64,000 bases of DNA from Cycas panzhihuaensis (lineage: Eukaryota > Cycadophyta): the NCBI GenBank assembly GCA_023213395.1, contig CM041465.1, positions 40,989,741-41,053,740 on the forward strand, read 5' to 3'. This document shows, piece after piece, positions 11,868 through 23,523 of this stretch (position 1 is the first letter of the stretch; each line of letters begins with the position of its first letter). The translations under genes and the position numbers were made by a program. The notes under the pieces were generated by a model. The model did not search any database. It was not told the origin of the DNA and saw nothing but the letters and a program-made list of their open reading frames with translations.

Positions 11868-12128
11868 ATGTCCCTCTACATTTTTATCGATGGCGGAAGC
11901 TGTGGTAACCCTGGACCTTCTGCTGATGCATGGATTCTTCGCAGCCCCTCCGGACACGATTTCCTACACTCTGGGATCTTCCTCCCAGAGGCTACCAATA
12001 ATGAAGCTGAGTACGTAGCTGTCATTGAAGCTCTCACTGATGCTCTTTACTTCTATCATAGACCTATCATTCTACTTTGCGACTCTCAGGTTGTGGTGTC
12101 TCATCTCACCCAGGTTTACCAAGTGTGA
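11868..12128 (+). pseudogene. Second, archaeal-type RNase H of element A
   Basis: An RNase H separate from the one beside reverse transcriptase. Open for 87 codons from ATG 11868. Catalytic landmarks are visible: FIDGGSCGNPGP (first Asp), NNEAEY (Glu) and LLCDSQVV (second Asp). After the TGA, the continuation includes NTKVDSL, the usual place of the last acidic residue, so the domain once ran to about 12260. A second RNase H acquired by Tat elements is known; it lies here downstream of integrase and of the antisense gene. The B copy (33892-34150) has lost the first Asp. How this distant frame was expressed is not clear; a spliced RNA is one possibility. Confidence 0.85.
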
Positions 12129-12699
12129 TGCCCTCACTTAAGAACCCTTGCTTCAACCGCCAGATCCCTCTTGGCTTGCTTCCCATCTATTGACATTTAA
12201 CACATTCCTCGGGCCCTCAACACTAAGGTAGATAGTCTCATTTGCCTTATCCTTGAGTGCTGCCTTCCTCTTCTTACTGACCGTCCCTGACGCTTATCTG
12301 GTCACTCTATCACCCAAGCCCCAGGTCGTCGTGTGCTTCACCTTGTGATCCATTCACACCTCTGAAACTTAGCCGCTAATGAGGTTAAACTATGGCGACA
12401 ACCAGTCCTATTTACTCATCTCTTCTACTTGATTATGCACATCTCTTTGCATCTTTTGTGGTGGGGGCAGCCCCCTCACCCTTCATATTTCCTAGTCGAT
12501 TCCCAGGTGGCACATAGGTAGCCCCTATGTTGTCTCCACCTCTACCTTCGTATCCACACGTTCTGCCATGACACTCACTGATACCCTTGACTACTGTTAT
12601 GATCTTGATTTATATATCTACATACACATGTTCTATTGACAGTTGTGTTGCCAGCATTCACCATCGCACCATACTTCCAAGTGGTGAGGCTCTGCTGCC

Positions 12700-12709
12700 A
12701 AGGGGGCAG
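12700..12709 (+). other. Polypurine tract of element A
   Basis: aagggggcag lies directly before the TG of the 3' LTR. B has aagggggtag at 34713-34722. It would prime plus-strand DNA synthesis. Confidence 0.8.
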
Positions 12710-15486
12710 TGTTTCCTAGCTTCTGGGAATGGATACAGAGCAATCAACTAAGGTAAGTGCAGGTATGCTCCTCACCTCATTGTTGTTTTCTCTTGTGATG
12801 AGTATCTGCTTACATGCTATGATTTCGTAGATGGTCTTGTTGTCATCTACACCTATCTGGCCCATGATGACTATAGCGGGGGCACATTCCTAGTGAGTGT
12901 GGCACCTCAGTAGCCGCGTCACTTCCCTCATTCTACCCTACTCACCTTAAGACCCATTTGGCGCATATCATCCCCGCTTGTGTGATGATCCATCGTCGTT
13001 TGGTTGACTTGTTATAGCTTTGAGTCCCATTGTCACTTCCTATGGCTAATTTATCTGCTTGTTTACCTCTGGGCAGGTGGCCCTGCCCCCTGCCAGCCTC
13101 CTAGGTCACTGGCCCATAGCCCAGGCTGGTTGTTTGGGCCAGATTTGGTCTCTGGTCCTGCACTACGGTAGATTTTGTGGTACCACGAGATTTCATCACA
13201 GATTATGGTTTATCGCGGCATGCATCACAACTTATTTTTAAAAATTCACCATGGTAATTCTCGTATTTATTACAAAATTACCACGTGTCTCGTGACTTAA
13301 CTCACCACCAGCTACACCCTAATCGCTCAATTAGGGTTGAGGCTGGGTATTTAAGTCTAACCTAATTTATTTTAGGGATTTTTTAACCTCATTTTAGAAG
13401 GGTCATAAGGGAAATCACCCTACTATCTACTGTTCCCTACTGCTCCACTGCTATTACAAGACCCGCAACTACCCTCCAGCACCCAACTCTCCTTTGGTTC
13501 AGCTATGATATCTTCCCAGCCCCTTGCACACCTTGGAGAGGGCCTCTTTGAAGAGTTTCCAGGACTTCTTTGCCCGTGCAGCCATCAAGTAGTCTCAAGT
13601 GCAGGCTTTTTCCTTCAGCCATCTTAGCAGGGGCTCCATACCTGCTGCTCCATAGTCTTTCTACAGATTTATCAGCCTCTTTCTAGTAGGTTTTGATAGA
13701 GGCAAACGCCTCCCATCTTCTCTACAGGTATTTGTTGGTTTAGGGTCTTTCCTTTACCCAATTTATGCCCAGTTTTTGCATGTTTACAATAGCTTGTCTT
13801 ATCTTATTCCAAGAGTTGTTTCTTACCTTTCCCTTAGGCTTTTTACTCTGCTATTAGGGCCTCTTTTCCTGCATTTCATGCCCAGGACAGTGGTCAAGAG
13901 GGATACATAAGGTTTGGGATAGAGCTAGGTGGATTCCGTACCACCTTCCACGCTCCCTAAGAGGCTTTTTGCCCTCCAAACCTTCCGTTTTACCCCATGC
14001 TGCTCTTGGAGTGGAGTAAGGGTTTAGTAGGCTATTTCTAGCCACTGAAATCAGTGTTGGCACTTGTTGCAGTGCTAGTTTGAGGGCTCATTTCCCTAAT
14101 CTAGGTAACACATGAGCCCCGGTTACCTTTCTTGGCTCAATCTTCTTCTCAACAGTCTAGATTGCTTCCCATAGTACCTTGGCATTGTTGAGCTTTGATT
14201 TAGGCTCTTTTACATCTCTGCTGTCCCATTTTTTAGCTGGACTTATAGCCATACCCTCGCTGCCTTGTGGCTTCTTGAGGGAGGGTAGGGTTGCTCCTTG
14301 CGGGAAGTGGGCCACTCCGAGGCTTACTTATCTACTTACTATTTATTTGAGTAGTTTGTTTTGCCATAGATTATTATTGCAACCTTATGGTTCATGTACA
14401 CTAATATATAGATATAGAGACTTGTCTTTCATATATGTACACATGTGTTATTGGGACTCCACTTTGTGTCATTAACACCCTTTCCATGGAAAGGGATATT
14501 TATGCTTACTTGCAGGTACACAGAAGGCGCAAGGGATTTCCTCCTCTTCTCTCTTGTGGGTAAGTGCTTTTACTTATATTTTATTTTAGCATTTTATTTA
14601 CTGCCATCATTTTCCTTTTTTCCTTTCTTGGCACTCTAGTGTCGCTGCCGAGGAAGGTAAGGAAGCCCCACGCTTTGTCCTACCACGACCCCTCTCTTTT
14701 GCCGCACTTTGTGGAGTGATCTTGGATACCTTATGGGAACGCCGCTGCTTCAACTACGTCTCCATTCCAGGTATGTGCTCTCACTCCAATTCATCTTATT
14801 TTCTTTACAAGATTTTATACGGTAGTAATTAGATCATTTGAAAGGAAAAGGAAAACCAACTCTCTCTTTTGGTTCATATTCCATTGTTACATTTCACACA
14901 TTATATCTATCATAGGAAAAAGTTTTAGGAAGCTTCCCCTTTTAACCTTTCCCTTCACTTTGTAAACTCCACCCTTGTCCTATTGACTTGTTAAACTTGG
15001 TTCAGTTTACTTATGTGCGTCATAATCCTCTCCTTTCTCTTGATTGCTCTTTTAAAGGGGGGAACTCTTGATTGATCGATCATTCCCATTACCTTCATCC
15101 TTCCTCGGTTTTCTTCTGCCTAGCCGGATAACCGAGAAGATCTTATTCGTAGGTTACTCACCTACTTACCCCTTACTCATTTCCCTCCATTATAGGGAAA
15201 CCCTCGAAGGGTTCTCTCCCTTCCCTTCTAGCCATCCAAGGGTGGGAGGACTCTTTTCCAGGATCTACCCAGGCTATTCTTCTACCTCTCCTTCTCTTGG
15301 TAGAAGTGGGGAACCACCTTTAGGTAGCTGGGTACCATCTACAGGTCCCAAACTCACGCTCCGGCGGACGGAGCACCCTACGTGGTATTTGCCTTACTCG
15401 TAGGTTCTTGTCTGCACCTTGTAGTGCCATTGACTGCCCTCATTACTCCTACTCGGTTAGGTGGCTATCCCATAGACGTGTATCTA
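12710..15486 (+). repeat. 3' LTR of element A (2777 bp)
   Basis: Starts TGTTTCCTAGCTTC after the polypurine tract and ends tatcta. The start matches both LTRs of B (tgttccccggcttccggg) and the end matches positions 1-756. A TATA-like TATTTAAG lies at 13348-13355, and B has tacttaag in the same context. Exon-like segments bounded by splice motifs lie at 14516-14559 and 14640-14656. The very long LTR is typical of Tat elements. Confidence 0.93.
13348..13355 (+). promoter_or_regulatory. Candidate TATA box in the LTR of A
   Basis: TATTTAAG follows a conserved block (gacttaactc, then agggttgag) that also precedes tacttaag at 21418-21425 and 35367-35374 in B. Position within the LTR is plausible for the U3 promoter, but no start site can be shown. 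Confidence 0.35.
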
Positions 15487-16829
15487 GTATTAAAGGAAAA
15501 TGAAAAATTTAAAAGCCAGAGTTGACCAAATTAGAGAACTAATCAAACTTGAATATTTGCCATCTTATATAAGGTTATAGGGTACACCTTCTTGCATGCC
15601 CAAAATTAGAGTCTGCATGGAGAAAGAAATCTTGCATATCATATATCAAGGTTCATGCTTAGAGAAACTAGCATATAGTAGCCATCTGTGATAGTTGTAG
15701 GTGCAGTGAGAGCAGGAGAAGCATCTGTCATAAGAGTTGATAAACTTATAATGCTATTTGCATTAACATTACTCTTAAATGGAATCCAACTGGTTCTATT
15801 AGGCATAAAGGGAATTTAGAGTGATATATGGAATGAGGTTTTATACTCTAGTTGTTTATTGGATGGAATATCAAATGAACTAGGACCAAGAGGTTGCCCA
15901 AAATATTAACTAGATTTGTCACTGGGGTCATTTACCAGAAGTTTAGAATAAATCTAGATCCCCTAATAAGGTAGACAAGGAGAATGCATGGGTGAATAAA
16001 CCTTCAGATTCAAATGTGTGAGTATTGGAATAATTGCCACAAACACGTTGAGGATCTCTCCACCTATAGGTCAAAGAAGCAAAGGCCTAGGGAAGGGAGG
16101 ACCAGAGTAGCTTGGAGCTTTATTATTATATCATACCTGTGGTTTTGGCAGACTGTCTTAAAGATCCTGAAATAATAATGGACTCTATTTCCATCTGCAT
16201 GAATCTGAATGGATGGGAAATATTGATTCCTTCGAGGTTTAGCACTGTAATCAGTGTGAGAGTTTTGAACGAGCTTTGGTAAGGAAAAAATAATTCGCAA
16301 AATCCTAGATTAGAGGCAATGATCTAAAGACCACGATAGATAATAATCACAAATAAGTAGGCATATTTTAGAGGCACATCCCACATAGTCATGTCACAAG
16401 AATAGGACCATTAGACCCTAGCCAAATTTCAAATGAAAGAGATAAACTAGTATCACCCATTGAATAATAAACAACAAAGATCCTGTGACTTAGGAATATA
16501 TATTTTTTCAAAAGTTCAATTTAATTAAATCATAGTAGATATGGATTGATGTTTGTTACCTATCTACAAGAGCACTTGGTCACATAGGGTAACCATTTAT
16601 GATCCAAGGGTAAATCAATAAAGGGTTAACAATTTTTATTTATTTATTTTAGCTTTATTCTTAAAGTGGGATACTTAGACGTTTTTGTCCATAACTCCTG
16701 TTACAGAGCTTAGATTGTAGTACTGTCTGAACCGTTGGGTTCCTAGTTCATAGACATTCATAATGAATAGTCATATATAATAGTTTTGATGAGTAGGTAA
16801 TATAAATTTTAATCATCGAAGTAAAGCCT
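15487..16829. other. AT-rich intergenic stretch, no gene seen
   Basis: Directly downstream of element A. I see no protein motif, repeat pair or RNA gene. The 78-codon frame at 16064-16300 (minus) shows no recognisable feature. Confidence 0.4.
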
Positions 16830-16885
16830 TTATTGAAAAAAAATAGAGATAGATTTTTTTTTTTAATTTAGAGGATTATAAAGAC

Positions 16886-17068
16886 ATGAAAAAATGGATA
16901 GAAGACTTTGAGTTTGCATCCAATACAAAAATTAAAGAATATAGACCATTATTAGAAATGATATTGAATGGACAAGCTTATGAGTGGTTTATTAATTGGG
17001 CTAAAGAACCCTTTCTATGGTACCAATTTTTAGATGCAGCTATTGCAACTTTTAAGAGAAATAAGTAA
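16886..17068 (+). pseudogene. Fragment of a retrotransposon gag
   Basis: A 60-codon open stretch containing MKKWIEDFEFASNT, ILNGQAYEWFINW and YQFLDAAIATFKRNK. The order of a Trp-rich segment followed by a W...F..A...F block is that of the retrotransposon gag core. The codon use is AT-rich, unlike A and B, so it belongs to another, older element. No pol follows directly. Confidence 0.55.
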
Positions 17069-18243
17069 GATAATATTCAAGCAGATGAGGAAGGACAAGA
17101 AGAAGATATTGTTAATAAGGAGATCTTAGAGAATTTGTAAGAGTGAGAATAAGATCTTGCACAGAGAAAATAACATAACTACATAAAAGACTCGAAGCAA
17201 GCACAAGCAACAGAAAAATCTCAAGCCAATATTAGAGAAGAAATCCAAAGTAAAGTTACACAGGAGCAACATAAAGGCAATGAAGAACATGTAGATTTTT
17301 CTCAACAAATTTCATGCAAGGTACTCATTAATCCTATATTGTACACGTATATTTTATTTGGTAGTTTTATATATCCTCACTCTTTCCTTAGTTCAATAGC
17401 AGTAAAAAATCCCTCTTCTCCTCAACCCATAGTTAGCCATGCTCTTAATCCCTTAACTTTAGTTTTTTCATAGGTTAAATCCTAATTTTTCTTTATAACC
17501 CTACTTCATCTCTATACTTGCCTACTTCTTCACCCTTGTAAATGATCCTCATCAGGATGCTCTACAACTTCAAATTGCTTATCAGGTTTCATCACTTAGT
17601 ATTACCCCTTTCAAAATACAATATGACTCTTCCTAATCTCCTTCAATTTGATATTATTAATACTATTTTTTTAATTAAAACTTGTCTCTTGTCTTAATAT
17701 CATCCTTAAAAACTTATTAATTTTTTTTTTTCATAAAGAACATCTATCACTAATTCCCCATCTATGTTTCTCTCCTAAAAGGTGTTGTGAATCAACAAAA
17801 CCTATACAAATTCTCATCTCCATCCAAGGTAAATTCCAAAATTTATCCTTTCTTCCTATACCTTTAAAGCTATGCTTAATCTCAACTCATAATTCCACCT
17901 TCTCTTTTCCTTTTTACAATAAGCAATTGCTAAACCATTAATTCTTCCCCTTCCATAAACCATTTCATTTAAAAATAAAATGTACAAATACAAGGCATGA
18001 CTAGGACACATTAGTTAAGATACCTCATAGGTCCCATGATCCCCTTGACATAAAATAAGATACAACATATACCTAGATATAGGAATAAACATTGATACAT
18101 ATAAGATGCCTATTAGTAAATCTCTATAGAAGACACATGATTGAGCCAAATCTTTATAACCTATAAGATCTAATAAGAGGTGCTTGGAAGATTTGACCGA
18201 GCTACAAGTTACTCTTAATACTTTAAGGGCGAAGTATTATTTT
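17069..18243. other. AT-rich stretch, no gene seen
   Basis: Between the gag fragment and a purine tract. No clear protein similarity or repeat was found by reading. It probably belongs to decayed retroelements. Confidence 0.35.
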
Positions 18244-18244
18244 A

Positions 18245-18780
18245 AGGGGAGGGGAATTTTAGCATTCATAAAATTAAAAAAAAAGGTAGTTTTATATAGA
18301 TAATTTATAATGGGAAAGTTAGTTTTTGGAGAAATTAAAAGAAGAATCATTTGATTTATTTTATTATAAATTCAATTTTTTAGTGGGAAAGTCAAGAAGT
18401 TGGCTATAAATAAAGAGGCCACCCTAATTTCTAAATCATCTTGGAGAATTTCTATTATGAAGGGATAATGGCCTTATGCCATTAGGGCCTTGTTCCTATT
18501 TGGAGGGTCACTCTTGCCTCAAAGAGGATTGTTGTTAGACATATTATACCAAGTTTTACTATTTATCCATTATAATTTTCTGTTGTTATTTATCAATATT
18601 TGGATGTTATATTGCATATGGTTATTGAATGATAATTTATGAAGAAGTATTACTATAAAACCTACTGTGTTTGTATGAAATCTATTATGAAATACTGTGG
18701 TATGTTGTGAATATTACCATTATTTACTAGAAACTTGGTCTATATTTACTATTTATGAGGAAGGCTTGCTACAACTTCCT
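18245..18780 (+). repeat. Possible purine tract and LTR remnant
   Basis: aaggggaggggaa at about 18244-18256 looks like a polypurine tract. It is followed by tttttagcattc-like sequence and, near 18410, a promoter-like ggctataaataaagagg. The right edge is unclear because an integrase fragment starts near 18780. No partner LTR was found, so the call is tentative. Confidence 0.3.
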
Positions 18781-18784
18781 AACT

Positions 18785-19510
18785 CTGTCATATCTGATTG
18801 AGATTATAGATTTTTCAGCTATTTTTGGCAAGTTTTTTGGGGGTGATGAATACAAAGCTAAAGATGAGCACACCTTTCCATCCTCAAACATATAGCTAGG
18901 CTAAAGTTGTCAGTAGGACATTGGTGTAGCTACTATGAGAATACAATTCTAAGCATCCTAAGACTTGGGATAAAAGTCTCTTATACCTATAATTTACCTT
19001 CAATAAAGTAATTCATAGCTCAACTCATAAGTTACCATTTGAGGTATGTTTAGGATTTCTACTTATAAGTCCATTTGATTTAGAATTTTCAACCCAATTT
19101 ACTGTTGGAAATGGAAAGGAGCAAGAAGTACAAGAGAAGGCACAAATATTTTTAGAAAGAACTGGAAAAATTCATGAACAGGTCAAGGAGTAGCTTTAAA
19201 GATCTCAACAAAAATATAAAAAAAGGCATGATACATATAGAACCAACCATTCCTTCAAGGATGAAGATCGAGTTTGGTTGTATCTCAATAAGAAAATATT
19301 ATAGGGTGAAGGTTAAAAGTTGAAGCCTATATATTATGGTCCTTTTAGAATCTTGATGAAAATTGGAGAAAATGCTTTTTAGCTTGAATTACTAGAATTC
19401 ATGAAGATGTATTTAGTTGTGAATATTGAGAATCTAAAGATGTTTGAGCCATCTATATTAGACAAAGATGAAGGTGATGTTCTACTCTTACCAAATCTAG
19501 AGGAATTATG
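18785..19510 (+). pseudogene. Integrase C-terminal fragment of a Ty3/gypsy element
   Basis: Reading through stops and small shifts gives the end of a gypsy integrase: MNTKLKMSTPFHPQT, HKLPFEVCLGF, then DEDRVWLYLNKK, YGPFRI and, near 19430, VNIENLKMFEPS. These are the core end, GPY-type and C-terminal segments of plant gypsy integrases. There are stops every 10-40 codons. Neither reverse transcriptase nor flanking LTRs could be paired with it. Confidence 0.7.
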
Positions 19511-19850
19511 AGTGGAGAAATAAGAACCTTTGTAAATTGATTGCATTCTTCAAAAGAAGCAGACCACAATTGAGTCCTTTAAGATTAGAGAGAAAAGACA
19601 ACTACCCAGTAAACTGAGATGGTACAATAGGGAGAAGGAAAGAATCAAGTTCCCTCACTTGCAATTGTGATGTTTATAAGGTCATAAACTTCTAAAAGAA
19701 AGGAAGTTTTGATCCAAATTAGATCTATTCTAATCCTTATTTTCCTCTAAAAGAGTGTAAACAATTTTGGATAAAGTATCACAGGTGTTTCAAACATTCA
19801 ATAGGTGAAAAAATGAAGTTCTATGCCCTTAAAAGTGAAAGGAATATATC

Positions 19851-20118
19851 ACTAGTTATGACTAAGTATAACTAGGTACAACCAGGTGTGACTAGGTATG
19901 ACCAGAATACAACCAGGTGTGACTAGGTATGACCAGAATACAACCAGGTGCAAACAAATTATGACCAAGTGCAACCATAATAAAATCAAGTGTAACTAGG
20001 TATGACTAAAATATAACTAGGTATGACTAAGTATGACTAAACTACAACTAGGTGTGACCAAACTGTAAATAAGTATAACTAGGTGTGACTAGGCATAACC
20101 AAACTATAATCAACTATA
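19851..20118. repeat. Degenerate short tandem repeat (ACYAGGTRTG-like)
   Basis: About 270 bases built from variants of a unit close to ten bases, such as actaggtatg, accaggtgtg and actaagtatg, alternating with accagaatac and aaccaaacta. A longer period appears as two near-identical copies of gtgactaggtatgaccagaa around 19888-19940. There is no coding frame. Confidence 0.7.
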
Positions 20119-20700
20119 AAAAAGGTAATCAAATTATCACAAAATCTACCTAGCACAACTGTAAACCTATCAATGACTTAATGAAAGATAGAAAATAATT
20201 TATTTTAACTAATTTCATCAGTTATAAATGAAGGAAAAATATAATATAAAAAGGGAGAAAAAAATAAAAATATAGATGGAGGAAAGGGAATGGAAGTTAA
20301 ATGGACAAGGAGGAGGCATGAAAAATGGTCTAGATTTATTCATGAGGAGAGGAGGAGTTTGAGAAGTTTCAAACACAGCTAGGAAGAGAATAAACATAGG
20401 CATAGTAGTCCTAGGAAGATGCCTAAGTAGAAAAACATCTCAAAAGTGAGTTACGAATAATCAGAGGATAAATCCTCACATAAAAATTACTAGAAAATAT
20501 TCCATACAAGATGCAGTAGCCAAGAAAGAGGCCAGATCTCTTCTATCCATTCTTAGGTTATTGTGGTAGTTTAGAATATTCTCAATAGAGCACAAAATAA
20601 ATAGATTTTGGTAAGAACATTTCAAATATAAAAATATATTTTATGTAATACTGAATATGAGTTATTTCAAGTAGATTAAGCCATTACTTTTTCATTCAAT
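20119..20700. other. AT-rich stretch, no gene seen
   Basis: No motif or repeat partner was recognised. Part may be the integrase-side portion of copia element C, but I could not confirm coding similarity. Confidence 0.35.
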
Positions 20701-20771
20701 TTGGATCATATAATACCTCCATCTATATCCTATTCTCTTGGTCCTTTGTCTAAACCTCCTCCCTTTAGTTC
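20701..20771 (+). pseudogene. Copia element C, piece left of the B insertion
   Basis: A Ser/Pro-rich reading (PPSISYSLGPLSKPPP) reaches the insertion point and would continue on the other side of B at 37309. Copia polyproteins often have such a hinge between integrase and reverse transcriptase, and reverse transcriptase of C does follow at about 37500. The assignment rests mainly on this context. Confidence 0.45.
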
Positions 20772-23362
20772 TGTTCCCCGGCTTCCGGGAATGGATACGG
20801 AATCACTGACTCAGGTAAGTGCAGGTATGTTTCTCACATTATCATCGCTTTCTTTTGATGAGTGTTTGCTTGCATGTCTGCATGTGTGTGGCTTTGTAGG
20901 CGACTTTGTCCTCGTCTACACTTATTTTAGCCTATGACGACTATAGCAGGGGCATACTCCCAGCGAGTGTGGCACCCTGGTGGCCACTCCACTTCCCGCA
21001 GCTGCCCTCCTCGCTTCAAGATCCACTAGGTTTGCGCCACCTCCGGCCGTGTGATGACCCGTCATCGTTTGGTTGACTTGCCACACTGTTTGAGCCCTAT
21101 TTTTGCTCTTTTGGACCCGTTTGTTGGCTTGTTTACCCCCGAGTGGATGTCTTAGCCCCCTATTGGCCCTTTTTATCATCGCTTTGACCTAGCCCTTTGG
21201 TGGGCCTATTTTTGCCTCTAGGTTCGTACTGCGACGATTTTCGTGGTACCGCCGGAACATCAGCGGTACCGCGGAGTTTGCAGCTGTATGACTGTTCTAA
21301 TTTATTTTTTAAAATCTGCCGTGGCAATTTTGCATTTATTGCAAAACTGCCACGTGGCTCATGACTTAACTCTCTTCCAGCCGTGCCCTAATCGCTTGCT
21401 TTAGGGTTTGGGTTGAGTACTTAAGTCATTTTTGGCTCATTTTCAAGAACTTTTTGGCTCACTTTTAAAATTCCTCCTCAAAGAAACACAGCTGTGCTTT
21501 GCTCTTCCCTACTGCTCTGCTGCTATCACAGGACCTACGCCTCTCCTCCAGTGCCCAACTCTCCTTTGGTGTGGCTAGGACATTCTCCCTGCCCCTCACA
21601 CACCTTGGAGAGGGCCCCTTGGAGAGGTTTCAGTGGATTCTTGCCCCGGGCTGCCATCAAGGGTTCCAAGTGCAGGTGTTTCCCTTCCAACCTCCTTAAC
21701 AGGGCCCCAAACCTGTTCTACTTCAGATCTAGGCTGATTTCTCAGCCCCTTTTTGCTGCCCCTTGGCTGAGGCAAGTCCCTTGCCTCCTTCACTTAGGTA
21801 TTTCTTGATTTGAAGTGTTTTTCTTGTGATATTAATGCTCCATCTTGCTTGCTCCCTGCTTGTCCTTGTAAGTTTGGCTTTCTTCCTTTTAGTGGGTTGT
21901 TTTGCTACTGTCTTTGTGCCTCTTGCCTGCATTTGCTGCTCAAGGCAGTGGCGTTGAGGGTTAGCATAGGCTTTGGGAAGGAGCTGGGTGGATTCTGTAC
22001 CACCTTCCACGCTCCCTAAGCGGCTCTAAGCCCTCCAAATCCTCCCTTTCGCCTCGTGCTGTCCTTGGCATGCAAACAAGGGTTTGCTGGCCCTCTTTTA
22101 GTCGCTGAAACCAGCGCTGTCACAAGTTGCAGCACTGATTTGAGGGCTTGGGTTCAGGTTTGGACAACTCATATAAGTCCCAACCGGTAGTCCTTGTCCA
22201 ACTTTCTTCCCGGCAGCCTGGTTTGCTCCTCATAGCATCCCGGTCCGCCGTAGGTGTTCTTTGGCTCCCCTTCATCTTATTGTTGCCGTTTCCAGCCATT
22301 TCTCTTGGCCTCGCCCTTGCTACCTTGTGGCTCTTGGGGGGAGGTTAGGGTGTTATTTACGGGAGGTGGGCCACTCTGAGGCTTACCGGTCACTTACCTT
22401 TGCTTTGGTTACCCTCTTTTATATACTTTCATCATTGGATTGATACTAACACATGTGTGCTTAGATTCATATTTACATTATTTAAATATATATTATTAGA
22501 ATCTTGTATCGCATGTTAGTACCCTTTCTCCGGAAAGGGGGAGGTTGCCATTGCTTGCAGGTACTTCAGGAGCGTGGAGGATATTATCCGTTAACTCCGT
22601 TGCCGGTAAGTGCCCTCGTGTACATCGTACTTTCACACTTCTTTAGTTATTAGCATTTACTTCCTTTCTTTCCTTGGCATTGCATTTAGTATTTTTCTGG
22701 GGAAGGTAAGGGAGCCCCTCATCTAAACCCGCCGCAACGCTTCACATCCGACGCACCATGTGGAGTAGCTTAGTGCCCCTCAAGTTAGTCCTCATCTCAC
22801 ACACCCTCTGTCCAGGTGCGTACCTTACTCTACTCTACCACTTTATTTCCTTTTAGATTCCTTTCTTAGTAATTAACACATCGGAAGATAAAAGGGAAAT
22901 TTGACTTTATTCTTTGGTTATGCTTTACTTGTTTCATTACATGTATCTTTGTTACCCATAGGAAAGGCCATAAGAACCGCCCTTTCACCTTTCCTCCTCT
23001 CCTTAGCCGCACAAGTTCCTTACCTCCTGCGTTGCTTGTGTACCCAGTTAGCTTGTTTATCTACACTCTTGATTTATTTTCCTTGGATCTTTTCCTTCCC
23101 CTTCCGGCCATCCAAGGGTGGGAGGATCCTGTCCCTAGGTCAACCCAGGCTAACCCTACGCCTCTTCACCCTTCGTTCGAAGTGGTGGAGGATCACTTGT
23201 TAGTAGCCATATTCCATTGCAGATCCCGAACTCGCACTCCGGTGCACGGGGCACTCTGCATGGTAATTACTTTCCTCATAGGTCTCTCCTTCGGATTATA
23301 TCATCACCCACTTTCACCACACCTATTAGTTAGGTAGCTATCCGTGAGACGGCCCACGTCCA
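20772..23362 (+). repeat. 5' LTR of element B
   Basis: Runs from tgttccccgg to cacgtcca, right before the primer-binding site. It contains a TATA-like tacttaag at 21418-21425 and two exon-like segments bounded by splice motifs: 22561-22605 (TTGCAG before, GTAAGT after) and 22690-22705 (TTTAG before, GTAAGG after). These segments recur in the LTR of A at 14516-14559 and 14640-14656. Open frames in this LTR recur in the other LTR and look non-coding. Confidence 0.95.
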
Positions 23363-23382
23363 TGGCGACCATCTGGGGCCGC
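23363..23382 (+). other. Primer-binding site of element B
   Basis: tggcgaccatctggggccgc starts at the base after the LTR. Same class as the site in A at 758-777. Confidence 0.8.
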
Positions 23383-23523
23383 CCGAAGGGAGCTAGTTTC
23401 CGCTCTCTTCCGTTAGTTTCGCTACCTTCTTGTGATCCTTTTATACCTATTTCGATCTCTTCGTTGGGCAGGCCCCAACGTGTGTGCCTTTTCCTTTTCC
23501 CTAACATTGTTGGTTGATCTTGC

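Larger units (their letters stand above)
1..15486 (+). mobile_element. Element A: Tat-type Ty3/gypsy retrotransposon, 5' end cut by window
   Basis: An old LTR retrotransposon on the plus strand. Order: partial 5' LTR, primer-binding site, gag, protease, reverse transcriptase plus RNase H, integrase, an antisense PMD gene, a second RNase H, polypurine tract, 3' LTR. Integrase after RNase H marks Ty3/gypsy; the extra RNase H, antisense gene, very long LTR and TGGCRACC-type primer site point to the Tat (Ogre/Retand/Grande) group. The visible 756 bp of 5' LTR match the last 756 bp of the 3' LTR with about 23 mismatches in the first 240 bases, mostly transitions. It carries many stops and several frameshifts and cannot encode its proteins. 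The 3' target copy would be gtatt at 15487-15491; the 5' copy is outside the window. Element B at 20772-37308 is a younger relative. Confidence 0.93.

Noticed and set aside
12710-15486. Host gene with several introns in the LTR
   Set aside because: The exon-like segments lie within a sequence duplicated as LTR, so they are part of the element leader if real.
16064-16300. 78-codon minus frame
   Set aside because: No recognisable motif and no support from context.
19851-20118. Possible CRISPR-like array
   Set aside because: Units are short, degenerate and adjacent without unique spacers, and the DNA is from a plant.
20922-21179. 85-codon minus frame, repeated at 34873-35130
   Set aside because: Present twice only because it lies in both LTRs of B; no family features and not kept in A.
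21494-22019. Several overlapping open frames on both strands in the LTR of B
   Set aside because: Frames on both strands reflect low stop density in GC-rich LTR DNA; no protein motifs.
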